Shown here: positions 26,291-35,351 of the stretch, piece by piece
How positions within the stretch are numbered: the stretch's first letter is position 1
How the letters are laid out: the number at the start of each line of letters is the position of its first letter
Assembly: GCA_963736975.1 (NCBI GenBank)
Contig: CAVTQY010000001.1
Span: forward strand, 1,240,001-1,304,000
Direction: 5' to 3'
DNA from: CAVTQY01 sp963736975
GTDB lineage: Bacteria; Pseudomonadota; Alphaproteobacteria; Acetobacterales; Acetobacteraceae
Length of the DNA stretch: 64,000 nt
Made by a program: the position numbers and the translations under genes
The notes under the pieces: model-generated
Databases searched by the model: none
What the model was told of the DNA's origin: nothing
The model's input: only the letters and a program-made list of their open reading frames with translations

Positions 26291-26341
26291 TTGCACCGCG
26301 GCAGGGGCCGGCATAAGCCCCGCCGCGGAGGAGCCGCATGG

Positions 26342-27508
26342 ATGGATGAGCACGCACCGGGCGCAAGCCACGCCGAGATACGTGAAGAGGTACGCAAGCT
26401 CTGCGCGCATTTCCCCGGCGAGTACTGGCGCAAGCTCGACCGGGAACGCGGCTATCCCACCGAATTCGTCGAGGCGCTGACCGAGGCCGGCTATCTCGCT
26501 GCGCTGATCCCCGAGGCATATGGCGGTGCCGGTCTGCCGATATCGGCCGCAGCCGCGATCCTGGAAACGATTCACGCCGAAGGTTGCAACGGTGCCGCCT
26601 GCCACGCCCAGATGTACATCATGGGCACCATCCTCCGGCACGGCTCGGCGGAACAGAAGCGCACTTACCTGCCAAAGATCGCCGCCGGCGAGTTGCGGCT
26701 GCAGGCGTTCGGCGTGACCGAGCCGACCAGCGGCACCGACACCACAAGCTTGCGCACCTTCGCCCGGCGGGACGGCGACCATTACGTTGTCAACGGCCAG
26801 AAGGTCTGGACCAGCCGGGCCGAGCATTCCGATCTGATGCTGCTGCTGGCCCGCACCACGCCGCGCGAGGCCGTGAAAACTCGCACCGAGGGCCTGTCCA
26901 CCTTCATCGTCGATATGCGCCAGGCGGTCGGCCACGGCATGACCATCCGGCCGATACGCACCATGATGAACCACAACTCGACGGAAATCTTCTTCGACAA
27001 CATGGTGGTTCCGGCCGAAAACCTGATCGGCGAGGAAGGCAAAGGGTTTCGCTACATCCTGGACGGAATGAACGCCGAGCGGCTGCTGATCGCGGCTGAG
27101 TCGATCGGTGATGCAAAATGGTTCACCGCACGCTCGGTTGCGTATGCGAAGGAGCGCCGGGTGTTCAACCGGCCGATCGGCCAGAACCAGGGCGTTCAAT
27201 TCCCGATCGCCCGCGCTTACGCCCAGATGCGCGCCGCCGAGCTGCTCGGGCACGAGGGCTGCCGCAAGTTCGAGGCCGGCTTACCGTGCGGCGAGGAAGC
27301 CAACATGGCGAAGATGCTCGCGGCCGACGCGGCCTGGGCGGCAGCCGAAGCGTGCATCCAGACGCATGGCGGCTTCGGCTTCGCAGAAGAATACGATATC
27401 GAGCGCAAGTATCGCGAAGCACGCCTGTATCAGGTGGCGCCGATCAGCACCAATCTGGTGTTATCCTACATTGCTGAGCACGTGCTCGGCCTGCCCCGAA
27501 GCTACTAA
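26342..27508 (+). CDS. Acyl-CoA dehydrogenase
   Basis: 388 residues, FAD flavoprotein of the acyl-CoA dehydrogenase family. Seen: LQAFGVTEPTSGTDTT (FAD/substrate loop), VVNGQKVWTSRAEHSDLMLLL, and QTHGGFGFAEEYDIERKYRE near the C-terminus. The usual catalytic Glu region near 360 reads HGGFGFAEEYDIERKYREAR. It introduces a trans-2,3 double bond into an acyl-CoA and needs an electron-transfer flavoprotein. An earlier ATG at 26338 runs into a stop; the ATG at 26342 has GGAGGAG about 8 bases upstream. Its last 65 bases overlap the end of the convergent aminotransferase gene. Confidence 0.88.
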   Translation: MDEHAPGASHAEIREEVRKLCAHFPGEYWRKLDRERGYPTEFVEALTEAGYLAALIPEAYGGAGLPISAAAAILETIHAEGCNGAACHAQMYIMGTILRHGSAEQKRTYLPKIAAGELRLQAFGVTEPTSGTDTTSLRTFARRDGDHYVVNGQKVWTSRAEHSDLMLLLARTTPREAVKTRTEGLSTFIVDMRQAVGHGMTIRPIRTMMNHNSTEIFFDNMVVPAENLIGEEGKGFRYILDGMNAERLLIAAESIGDAKWFTARSVAYAKERRVFNRPIGQNQGVQFPIARAYAQMRAAELLGHEGCRKFEAGLPCGEEANMAKMLAADAAWAAAEACIQTHGGFGFAEEYDIERKYREARLYQVAPISTNLVLSYIAEHVLGLPRSY

Positions 27509-28877
27509 CGTTCAACTCACCGCAGCGATCGAGTTCGGCCACGATCTGCACGATGCGCTCGATTGTGGCTTCCGGCGTCATCAGCGGCGGAGCGAGCATC
27601 AGCGTATCGCCGGCCGTGATGCCGCCCATCGTGCCGGCACCGCGCTGGCGGGTGATCAGCCCACGCTGCACAGCCTCAGCCACGATCTTCGGCCCCAATC
27701 CTGCAGCCGGCTTGCGGCTTCCTTGATCCTCGACCAGCTCCACAGCGCACATCATCCCCAGGCCGCGCACATCACCCACCACGGGGAAGCTCCGCAGCGT
27801 CTCCAGTCCGGCGAGTAGTTTCTTGCCTACAGCCGCTGCGCGTTCCGGCAGCCCCTCGCGCTCCATCACGTCGATATTGGCGAGGCCGACGGCACAGCAG
27901 GTGGGATGGCCCGAATAGGTCGCAGCATGCATGTACCGCTCCTCCATCGGCGCATCCTCCAACGCCTTATGCACGCGCTCCGAAAGAATGATGCCGCCGA
28001 GCGGTAAATACCCGCTGGTCACGCCCTTGGCGAAGGAGACGATGTCCGGCTCGACGCCCCAATGGCCGAGCGCGAACCAACGCCCGGTGCGGCCGAAACC
28101 GGTGATCACCTCATCGGCGATCAGTAGCACGTCGTGCTTGTCGCAGATCTGGCGCAGGCGCAGGAAATAAGTTGCCGGTGGCACGATCACGCCGCCGGCA
28201 CCCATCACCGGCTCGGCGATCACCGCGGCGACGGTATCGGCGCCATGCTCGAGGATGGCTTTCTCCACCGCCTCCGCCGCCTCGATCCCGGCATCGCCAT
28301 TACCCGGCCAGCGATAGGCGTAAGGCGGCGGCACCTGCACGAATTCAGGCACCAGCGGGCCGAACATCTTCTGATAGCCCGGCAACTGCGTGGCGCTCAT
28401 CGCCGCCATCGTCACGCCATGATAGCCGTAGAAGCGCGAGATGATCTTCACCTTGTCGGGCTTGCCCATGCGCTTCCAATAATAGCGCGCGGTCTTGAAG
28501 GCGCTTTCGTTGGATTCGGCACCGCCCGTGGTGAAATAAACTGCGGCTGAATTGCTGTAGGCGAGCCCGACAACACGGTCGGCCAACCTGATCGCCGGCT
28601 CATTGCTGAACCCGGCATAAGCGGAAGCGTAGGCGAGCTTTTCCATCTGCGCGGCCGCGGCCTGCGCCAGCTCCTTGCGGCCGTGGCCGGCATTGACGTT
28701 CCAGAGCGCAGAAAGCCCATCGATATATTCGCGGCCATCGGCGGTGCGCAGCATCGCGCCGTGCCCCTCGACGAACATATGCGCTGCCGCATGTTCCTTC
28801 GGATGATGCAGGGGATGGACAAGCCGGCGGCGGTCCAGGTCGCGCAACAGCTCGGCGGTCGGGGTCAGGTCATCCAT
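27444..28877 (-). CDS. Class III pyridoxal-phosphate aminotransferase
   Basis: 477 residues. The class III pattern is clear: YFTTGGAESNESAFKTARYY (phosphate region), ISRFYGYHG, AVIAEPVMGAGGVIVPP, LIADEVITGFGRTG and VSFAKGVTSGYLPLGG with the PLP lysine. Such enzymes move amino groups from omega-amino acids, polyamines or taurine to 2-oxo acids. Start ATG 28877 follows GGGAGG; the longer upstream frame lacks a site. The C-terminal ~22 residues overlap antisense with the acyl-CoA dehydrogenase gene. Confidence 0.9.
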   Translation of the reverse strand: MDDLTPTAELLRDLDRRRLVHPLHHPKEHAAAHMFVEGHGAMLRTADGREYIDGLSALWNVNAGHGRKELAQAAAAQMEKLAYASAYAGFSNEPAIRLADRVVGLAYSNSAAVYFTTGGAESNESAFKTARYYWKRMGKPDKVKIISRFYGYHGVTMAAMSATQLPGYQKMFGPLVPEFVQVPPPYAYRWPGNGDAGIEAAEAVEKAILEHGADTVAAVIAEPVMGAGGVIVPPATYFLRLRQICDKHDVLLIADEVITGFGRTGRWFALGHWGVEPDIVSFAKGVTSGYLPLGGIILSERVHKALEDAPMEERYMHAATYSGHPTCCAVGLANIDVMEREGLPERAAAVGKKLLAGLETLRSFPVVGDVRGLGMMCAVELVEDQGSRKPAAGLGPKIVAEAVQRGLITRQRGAGTMGGITAGDTLMLAPPLMTPEATIERIVQIVAELDRCGELNVSSFGAGRARAQQCRITPDWC

Positions 28878-28963
28878 GGCGCACCTCCCGGTTGATTGGC
28901 GGGGCAGAGTAATGACAAGCTGGGCTTGCCTCAAGCCGAGGCGGGCGCATGGGAGGAATGATG

Positions 28964-30055
28964 ATGAAAGCCGCCGTTCTGACGGAAGCGAACACGCCGC
29001 TTTCCATCGAGGACGTGGAGATCGAAAAACCCAAGCGTCACGAGGTGCTGCTGCGCACCGCCTTTGCCGGGCTGTGCCATTCCGACCTGCACTTCATCGA
29101 AGGCCTCTACTCCTATTTCCCCATGCCGGTCGTGCTGGGGCATGAGGCTGCCGCAGTCGTGGAAGCTGTCGGCGAGGACGTCACCTATGTGAAGCCGGGC
29201 GATCACGTCATCACATGCCTTTCGGTGTTCTGCGGCGAGTGCCCGCAATGCATGACCGGGCATCCAAATCTGTGCGAGAACACCGAGGTGAAGCTGCTGC
29301 CCGGTGCGGCGCGGCGGTTGCGCTGGAAAAACGCGGTGCTGCATCAGGCCTTCAATCTCTCGGCCTTCGCCGAGCAGATGCTGGTGCATGAGCACGCACT
29401 GGTGAAAATCGGCGACGAAATTCCGCTCGACCGCGCGGCTTTGGTCGGCTGCGGCGTCATGACTGGCGTCGGCGCGGTGTTCCATGCCGCCAAGGTCGAG
29501 CCCGGTAGCACGGTCGCGGTGATCGGCTGCGGCGGCATCGGGCTCTCGGCGGTGAACGGTGCGGCGCTTGCCGGGGCGGCGCGGATCATCGCGATCGATA
29601 CGGTGCCGTCGAAGCTCGAAACGGCGAAAGCGATGGGAGCGACGGATACGATCAACGCCTCCAATGTCGATGCCGTGGAGGCAGTGAAGGAGCTGACCGG
29701 CGGCGGCGTGCCGTATTCATTCGAGGCGATCGGCACCAAGAAGACCGCCGAGCAGTCGTTCGCGATGCTGCGCCCCGGCGGCACCGCGACAATCATCGGG
29801 ATGGTTCCGTTTGGTACCAAGATCGAATTGCACGGCGCGGACTTCCTGCGCGATCGGAAGATCCAGGGCACCTCAATGGGCGGCAACCGGTTCCGCGTGG
29901 ATATGCCGCGTCTGTTGGGTCTCTGGCAGCAAGGGCGGCTGAAGCTCGATCATCTGATCTCCGGACGGATCAAGTTGCCGGAGATCAACGAGGGATTCGC
30001 AAATCTGAAATCTGCTGCCCCCGTGCGCCAGCTCATCGATTTCGGAGTGGCGTAG
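28964..30055 (+). CDS. Zinc-dependent alcohol dehydrogenase
   Basis: 363 residues, medium-chain dehydrogenase. Catalytic zinc: CHSDLHF (Cys) and GHEAAAVVE (His, Glu); structural zinc: four Cys in CGECPQCMTGHPNLC; coenzyme fold: VIGCGGIGLSAVNGAAL and IAIDTVPSKLETA with Asp selecting NAD. It fits the class III/NDMA-dependent-like alcohol dehydrogenases. Several ATGs follow each other; GGGAGGA at 28951-28957 best serves the third or fourth (28961 or 28964), and the family start is MKAAVLTE. putA follows after 31 bases on the same strand, so they may share a transcript. Confidence 0.9.
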   Translation: MKAAVLTEANTPLSIEDVEIEKPKRHEVLLRTAFAGLCHSDLHFIEGLYSYFPMPVVLGHEAAAVVEAVGEDVTYVKPGDHVITCLSVFCGECPQCMTGHPNLCENTEVKLLPGAARRLRWKNAVLHQAFNLSAFAEQMLVHEHALVKIGDEIPLDRAALVGCGVMTGVGAVFHAAKVEPGSTVAVIGCGGIGLSAVNGAALAGAARIIAIDTVPSKLETAKAMGATDTINASNVDAVEAVKELTGGGVPYSFEAIGTKKTAEQSFAMLRPGGTATIIGMVPFGTKIELHGADFLRDRKIQGTSMGGNRFRVDMPRLLGLWQQGRLKLDHLISGRIKLPEINEGFANLKSAAPVRQLIDFGVA

Positions 30056-30086
30056 TCCCTGCGGGGCTTGGATCCGCCGCCGTCCG

Positions 30087-33000
30087 ATGCCGGATGATCG
30101 CACCGCCTTGCGCCGCCTGCACCGGCTGGCGGAGCCGGAAGCGCTGGCCCCGTTACTGCAGAAGACGAAGCTGCCGCCCGAGCTCGGCGCGCGCATCGAT
30201 ACGCGCGCACGCGCCCTGGTTCGCGCCGCTCGCGCGGCGCATAAGCCAGGCGCCGACGTCACGGATTTCCTGAAGGAATACGGCCTCGGCACCACCGAAG
30301 GTGTGGCTTTGCTGTGCCTCGCCGAAGCGCTGCTGCGCATCCCGGACGCCGCCACCGCCGACGCGCTGATCGAGGACCGCATCGCGCCGGCCGATTGGGA
30401 CTCGCATCTCGGACGTGGTGACAGCCTCGCCGTGAACGCATCGGCCTGGGCCTTCATGCTCACCGGCCGCGTGCTGACCCTGGATGTCGAACGGGGGCTG
30501 ACCACGGCCATCCGGCGGATGCTGCGTCGGCTGGGCGAGCCGGTGATCCGCACGGCCCTGCGCCGCGGCATGCGCGTGCTCGCCCGTCAGTTCGTCATGG
30601 GCCGCACGATCGGCGAAGCGTTGGCGCGCGCCGACACCGTGGAAGGACGGCGCTGGCGGTACAGTTTCGACATGCTCGGTGAAGCCGCGAAAACGCAAGC
30701 GGACGCGGCGCGCTACATGGCAGAGTACGAGAAGGCGATCCGCGCCATCGGGCGCGCCTCCGCCGGGCGCGGGCCGGTGGAGGGGCCGGGCATCTCGGTC
30801 AAGCTTTCCGCCCTCCACCCACGCTATGAGCCGCTGCAACAAACACGTTGCGTGCCGGCGCTGATCGAGGCGCTCGGCCGGCTTGCCGCCGCCGCGGCGC
30901 GAGCGGGGATTGGCCTCGCCGTCGATGCCGAGGAAGCGGAGCGGCTGGAGCTCAGCCTTGATGTGTTCGAAGCGGCGCGCGCCGACTCGCGCCTGGCCGG
31001 GTGGGACGGGCTTGGATTGGTCGTCCAGGCGTACCAAAAGCGCGCGCCCGCCGTTATCGACTGGACCGCCGCGCTCGCCGCCCGCACAGGCCATCGTGTT
31101 CCCGTCCGACTGGTGAAGGGCGCCTACTGGGACACCGAGATCAAGCTCGCGCAGATCGCCGGCCATTCGGATTACCCGGTTTTCACCCGCAAAGCCGCGA
31201 CGGATGTCAGTTGGCTCGCCTGCGCCCGCCAGATGTTGGAGCAGCCAATGCTCCGCCCCGCCTTCGCGACGCACAATGCCCACAGCCTGGCGACAATTCT
31301 GGAGACGGCGAAATCCGATTTCGAAATGCAGCGCCTGCATGGCATGGGCGAGGCGCTCTACAATTCGGTGGTCGGCCCCGCCAGCCCGGTGCGTGTTTAC
31401 GCCCCGGTCGGCACGCACGAGGACTTGCTCGCCTATCTGGTGCGCCGGCTTTTGGAGAACGGCGCCAACACCAGCTTCGTGCATCGTCTGGTCGATCCCG
31501 CGGTGGCGGAGGAGGCAATTATTGCCGACCCGCTGAGCCGATTGCGGGAAACCGGACTCACGCCCAATCCGCGCATTCCCTTGCCGCGTGCGCTCTATCC
31601 CGACCGCATTAATTCGAGCGGGTTCGATCTCGGCGACCGCGCCGCCACCCCTGCCCTGCTCGCCGCCGTACGCCAACACGCCGCGCATCGCCACGCCATC
31701 CGCGGCGCTGGCCCGACGCGCGACATCCGATGCCCGGCCGATCGTCGCGTTCTGGTCGGCACTGCTCATGACGCGACGGAAGCGGAGATCGACGCGGCGC
31801 TGAGCCGTCTGGCGCGCAGTTGGCGCGACTGGGATGCCGCGGGTGCGGCACACCGGGCCGAGGTGCTCAACCGCGCCGCCGCGCGGATCGAAGCAGCGCG
31901 CGACGAACTGTTGGCTTTGTTGGCGTGCGAGGGCGGGAAGACGCTGCCCGACGGCATCGCCGAGATTCGCGAGGCAGCCGATGCGTGCCGCTGGTATGCC
32001 GCCCGCGCGCGCGAACAGTTCGCGCCACGTGAGCTGCCCGGGCCCACCGGAGAGCGCAATACCTGGGCTCTGGGTGGACGCGGCGTATTCGCCGCCATTT
32101 CCCCCTGGAATTTCCCGCTGGCGATCTTCGTGGGCCAGGTCGCCGCCGCCCTGGCGGCCGGCAACGCCGTGGCGGCCAAACCGGCGGAGCAGACGCCGCT
32201 GATCGCTGCACGAGCAGTAGCCCTGCTGCATGAAACCGGCGTACCGCGTGATGTCCTGGCCTTGGTGCCGGGTGATGGGGCGTCGGTCGGGCAACGTCTG
32301 ATCCAGGACCAGCGCATCGCCGGGGTCGCCTTCACCGGCGGTACGGAAACCGCGCAGGCGATCGCCCGCGCGCTGGCCGCCCGACCCGGCCCGATCATCC
32401 CGTTCATCGCCGAAACGGGCGGCACCAACGCCATGATCGTGGACAGCTCGGCATTGCCGGAACAAACAGTTGCCGATGTGATCACCAGCGCTTTCGGCTC
32501 CGCCGGCCAGCGCTGCTCGGCCCTGAGGCTTCTTTGCGTGCAGGACGATATCGCCGACCGCCTCCTGCATATGTTTTCAGGCGCGGCGGAGACGCTGGTG
32601 ATCGGCGACCCGCTCGACCTGGAAACAGACATCGGCCCGGTGATCGACGAGGAGGCGCGCGATCACCTCACACGCTATGCCACGCAAATGGGCCGCCCAC
32701 TTTTCGAACTCGCTCTGCCGCCCGGCACCGAACACGGCACGTTTTTCGCCCCGCGCGCATTTCTGCTGCAAGATGCCGCCAGCCTGCAGGCGGAAGTGTT
32801 TGGCCCCGTACTGCACGTCGTCCGCTATGCCGCTGACCGGCTCGATGCCGTGCTGGACGCCATCGAGGCGACGGGGTTCGGCCTGACGCTCGGCGTGCAC
32901 AGCCGCATCGAATCCGTGCAGCGCCACATCGTCGAGCGCCTGCGCGTCGGCAACGCTTATGTCAATCGCAACCAGATCGGCGCGGTAGTGGGCGTGCAGC

Positions 33001-33146
33001 CGTTTGGCGGGCGCGGTCTGTCGGGCACCGGCCCGAAGGCCGGGAGCCCGATCACCCTCTACCGCTTCGCCGAGGAGCGGGTGGTCTCGGTGAACACTGC
33101 CGCCGCGGGCGGCAACGCCGCCCTGCTCGCCACCGACGAGGGATAA
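30087..33146 (+). CDS. putA: Bifunctional proline dehydrogenase / P5C dehydrogenase
   Basis: 1019 residues. The N-terminal FAD-dependent proline dehydrogenase barrel (about 130-460) contains SVKLSALHPRYEP, DAEEAERLELSLDVFE and RLVKGAYWDTEIKLAQ. The C-terminal aldehyde dehydrogenase half (about 480-1000) has AISPWNFPLAIFVGQV, AETGGTNAMIVDSSA and the catalytic Cys in SAGQRCSALRLL. It turns proline into glutamate in two steps. At this length and with no ribbon-helix-helix start it is the short PutA type that does not act as a repressor. Convergent with the aldo/keto reductase, 6 bases apart. Confidence 0.95.
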   Translation: MPDDRTALRRLHRLAEPEALAPLLQKTKLPPELGARIDTRARALVRAARAAHKPGADVTDFLKEYGLGTTEGVALLCLAEALLRIPDAATADALIEDRIAPADWDSHLGRGDSLAVNASAWAFMLTGRVLTLDVERGLTTAIRRMLRRLGEPVIRTALRRGMRVLARQFVMGRTIGEALARADTVEGRRWRYSFDMLGEAAKTQADAARYMAEYEKAIRAIGRASAGRGPVEGPGISVKLSALHPRYEPLQQTRCVPALIEALGRLAAAAARAGIGLAVDAEEAERLELSLDVFEAARADSRLAGWDGLGLVVQAYQKRAPAVIDWTAALAARTGHRVPVRLVKGAYWDTEIKLAQIAGHSDYPVFTRKAATDVSWLACARQMLEQPMLRPAFATHNAHSLATILETAKSDFEMQRLHGMGEALYNSVVGPASPVRVYAPVGTHEDLLAYLVRRLLENGANTSFVHRLVDPAVAEEAIIADPLSRLRETGLTPNPRIPLPRALYPDRINSSGFDLGDRAATPALLAAVRQHAAHRHAIRGAGPTRDIRCPADRRVLVGTAHDATEAEIDAALSRLARSWRDWDAAGAAHRAEVLNRAAARIEAARDELLALLACEGGKTLPDGIAEIREAADACRWYAARAREQFAPRELPGPTGERNTWALGGRGVFAAISPWNFPLAIFVGQVAAALAAGNAVAAKPAEQTPLIAARAVALLHETGVPRDVLALVPGDGASVGQRLIQDQRIAGVAFTGGTETAQAIARALAARPGPIIPFIAETGGTNAMIVDSSALPEQTVADVITSAFGSAGQRCSALRLLCVQDDIADRLLHMFSGAAETLVIGDPLDLETDIGPVIDEEARDHLTRYATQMGRPLFELALPPGTEHGTFFAPRAFLLQDAASLQAEVFGPVLHVVRYAADRLDAVLDAIEATGFGLTLGVHSRIESVQRHIVERLRVGNAYVNRNQIGAVVGVQPFGGRGLSGTGPKAGSPITLYRFAEERVVSVNTAAAGGNAALLATDEG

Positions 33147-33152
33147 GCCGGG

Positions 33153-34148
33153 TCAGCGGGACTCCCCGGCGAGTTGCGTCTGTAACTCCGCCACGCGCCG
33201 CAAAGCATCCGCGCCCAGAGGCCCCTGTTCCACCGCCTCGATCGCCTGCTCCAACTGCTCGATGGTGGCCATGCCGATCAGCACCGTGCTGATCCCCGGA
33301 TGCGCGATCACATAACGCAGTGCCACAGCAGGCAAGCTGGCGGCATGCCCCTGCCCCACCAAAGGCAGCAACAACCGGGCATGGGCGAGATCCGTTTCAT
33401 AGCTCCGCGCTGAGCCGATCGGCTCCGGCGGCGGGCTGGCGATCGGGTGCCGTTCGGGGCTGGCGGACAGGGCGCCCCCGGCAAGCACCCGGATGCCGAT
33501 CCCGCCCATTCCGACCGCCTGCATCGCACCCAGCAGGTCCTGATAATCCTGCGCCGGATAACCGGCCGGCATAGGCCCCCCGAGGCTGGGGTTCAGCAGA
33601 TTGTACGGCACCTGGGCGCTGGCGAACCGGCCCGCCTTGACGACCCGGTGCAGCGCCCTCGTGTCGCCGGTACCGGTGATGCCGATGCAGCGGGTCTTGC
33701 CATGTTCGCGCAGCCGCTCCAGCGCCGGGACCACCTCGTTCAACACCGTATCGGCGCTGATGGCACCAGGCGCATCAGTCTCGGTGATCGCGTTGTGCAG
33801 TTGGAACAGATCCACATGGTCCCGCCCGAGCCGGCGCAAGCTCGCCTCCAGCGATGCGGCAACGGCGTTGCCGATAGCGGCCTTGTCCACATCCGTGAGG
33901 CGCACCTTCGTCCCCACCAGGACATCGGGTTTCAGCACGGCCAGCACCCGCCCAACATTCTGTTCCGAGGTGCCGTTGCCGTACATCGAAGCGGTATCGA
34001 AGTAGGTGATGCCGGCTTCCACAGCGCGGGCAACTGCCCGCTCCTGATCGCGCGGTTCCCCGCGCACCATGAGCCCGCCCACCGCGCCGCAGCCGAATCC
34101 GAGCACGGAGACCGAAAGCCCGGATCGCCCGAGCGGACGCTGTTGCAT
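33153..34148 (-). CDS. Aldo/keto reductase
   Basis: 331 residues with a TIM-barrel aldo/keto reductase pattern: GFGCGAVGGLMVRG, TYFDTASMYGNGTSEQNVGRVL with catalytic Asp and Tyr, VGTKVRLT with the Lys, and DHVDLFQLHNAI with the His. It reduces aldehydes or ketones with NADPH; the sequence resembles the L-fucose/D-threo-aldose dehydrogenase-like group, but the substrate is unknown. ATG has AGGAGGAA just upstream. Confidence 0.87.
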   Translation of the reverse strand: MQQRPLGRSGLSVSVLGFGCGAVGGLMVRGEPRDQERAVARAVEAGITYFDTASMYGNGTSEQNVGRVLAVLKPDVLVGTKVRLTDVDKAAIGNAVAASLEASLRRLGRDHVDLFQLHNAITETDAPGAISADTVLNEVVPALERLREHGKTRCIGITGTGDTRALHRVVKAGRFASAQVPYNLLNPSLGGPMPAGYPAQDYQDLLGAMQAVGMGGIGIRVLAGGALSASPERHPIASPPPEPIGSARSYETDLAHARLLLPLVGQGHAASLPAVALRYVIAHPGISTVLIGMATIEQLEQAIEAVEQGPLGADALRRVAELQTQLAGESR

Positions 34149-34157
34149 GAGTTCCTC

Positions 34158-34484
34158 CTACAACCAAGTCGGCGCGCGCACCGCGAAATGGGCGCACACC
34201 AATCCGAGTACCAGGACCAAATAGCCGAACACGATGCGTTGCCGCGGCGGCAGCATCCGCTCCGCACGCCGAACCAGCAGGTAGGGCACCAGCCCGGCCA
34301 CGATACCGCCGGCGATGCTGTACTGCGCAGTGGCATACAACCACATCGGCACGCCGATGACCACGGCGGCGAAAGTCGGGAGGATGACAAGGATATTGGT
34401 GCCGCTGTCCGGCAGTCGCATATTGATCAGGCTGACCACGTTGAGCAGCGTGGCAGCAGCGAAAAACAGCACGGCGTCTCGCAC
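34158..34484 (-). CDS. Small hydrophobic membrane protein (108 aa)
   Basis: 108 residues, GTG start with GGAGGAC some 10 bases before. Three or four hydrophobic helices (AVLFFAAATLLNVVSLINM, ILVILPTFAAVVIGVPMWLY, IAGGIVAGLVPYLLV, IVFGYLVLVLGLVCAHFAV). I do not recognise a family. It ends 9 bases before the aldo/keto reductase start, so it is likely in the same transcript. The divergent gene at 34611 also encodes an unassigned membrane protein. Confidence 0.6.
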   Translation of the reverse strand: MRDAVLFFAAATLLNVVSLINMRLPDSGTNILVILPTFAAVVIGVPMWLYATAQYSIAGGIVAGLVPYLLVRRAERMLPPRQRIVFGYLVLVLGLVCAHFAVRAPTWL

Positions 34485-34610
34485 GTTCGCGACGTCCTCC
34501 GCGGCGGAGCGTAGCGCGCGCCCGGCCCGCCGTCATCGCTCCTGCCAGTTGACGGGCCGGCTGCCCCATGCGGAAGCTCGCCGGCGACAGGTGCGTTGCC
34601 GGAGTCGGTC

Positions 34611-35048
34611 ATGTCGAATGGGTGGCAACGGATGTTGCCGGGCTTCATCGCCGGGGCAGTGGGCGTGCTGACTTTCCACCAGGGGATCATCGGCACGCTG
34701 CACACGCTGCATCTGATCCCGTTCGGCCCTTTTCCTGGCGGACCCGTTGGTCCGCTGCACGTACCATATGTGTTCGATCTCGCGTTCTGGGGCGGCTGCT
34801 GGGGCACACTGTTCGCCCTGTTGGCGCCCCGCTTTCGCGGGCCTGGATGGCTGCCGGGCGTCGGACTCGGGATCGTGGCAACGCTCACCGACTGGTTCTT
34901 GGTGGCGCCGCTGAAAGGCGCACCGCTGGCGCACGGGCAGCACTTGCGCCAGCTCCTGCCATTGCTGGTGATCAACGCGTTCTGGGGCCTGGGCGTGGCG
35001 CTGATCTACGCGGCGTTGTCGGGGCAACGCCGCGCCGCGCGGCCATAA
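34611..35048 (+). CDS. Hypothetical membrane protein (145 aa)
   Basis: 145 residues with about four membrane segments: MLPGFIAGAVGVLTFHQGII, the region FDLAFWGGCWGTLFALLA, GVGLGIVATLTDWFLVAP and LLPLLVINAFWGLGVALIYA. A Gly/Pro/His-rich loop (HTLHLIPFGPFPGGPVG) follows the first helix. The ATG at 34611 is preferred over a TTG 15 bases upstream. No family or function recognised; it resembles proteins annotated only as hypothetical membrane proteins. Confidence 0.6.
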   Translation: MSNGWQRMLPGFIAGAVGVLTFHQGIIGTLHTLHLIPFGPFPGGPVGPLHVPYVFDLAFWGGCWGTLFALLAPRFRGPGWLPGVGLGIVATLTDWFLVAPLKGAPLAHGQHLRQLLPLLVINAFWGLGVALIYAALSGQRRAARP

Positions 35049-35055
35049 GGACCCA

Positions 35056-35271
35056 TCACGGCCGCCAGAACGGTTTGGCCAGCTCCTCCGCCACGCGATT
35101 ATGACCGATATCGTGACGGTCGAATTCGTCCATGCTCAGCAACGTCATCCTCTCGCGGTGGCGGCGCCAGCACGCCAGAATTGTGCCGCACGCTCCGACG
35201 ATGGCCCGCGTCAAGCGGTGATCGGCACGCTCATCGGGGGTGAAATCGAGTGTCGCGCTGTTGAGTGGCAT
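35056..35271 (-). CDS. DUF1127-family small protein
   Basis: 71 residues ending with LLSMDEFDRHDIGHNRVAEE, the short DUF1127 motif (arginine-rich helix, then L-x-x-L-D/E-x3-x-D-I-G). Family members are small, often RNA-binding or phosphate/carbon-related proteins in Alphaproteobacteria. The ATG at 35271 has GGGAG upstream; a longer frame starting at 35301 lacks a site. A perfect CRP-type palindrome lies 52-68 bases upstream of the start. Confidence 0.7.
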   Translation of the reverse strand: MPLNSATLDFTPDERADHRLTRAIVGACGTILACWRRHRERMTLLSMDEFDRHDIGHNRVAEELAKPFWRP

Positions 35272-35284
35272 GGCCGGGCTCCCT

Positions 35285-35306
35285 GATCGATGGGAAACCA
35301 TCGGTC
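35285..35306 (-). terminator. GNRA-type hairpin after rne
   Basis: GATCGATGG and CCATCGGTC pair over nine positions (one G-T) around a GAAA/TTTC loop, about 45 bases beyond the rne stop and next to the CRP-like palindrome. There is no T-run, so termination is only suggested. Confidence 0.3.
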
Positions 35307-35323
35307 ATGCCGCCTGCCGGCGC

Positions 35324-35339
35324 TGTGATCCCGGTCACA
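35324..35339. promoter_or_regulatory. CRP-like palindrome
   Basis: TGTGATCCCGGTCACA matches the CRP consensus TGTGA-N6-TCACA exactly. It lies between the end of rne and the DUF1127 gene, whose start is about 52 bases away, so it could be an activator or repressor site for that gene. The same palindrome with one extra pair can also fold as a hairpin in the rne 3' end. Confidence 0.5.
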
Positions 35340-35351
35340 GCCGAAGCGATT

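Noticed and set aside
30153..32570. 805-codon antisense frame across putA
   Set aside because: Shadow of a GC-rich gene; no ribosome site and no motif.
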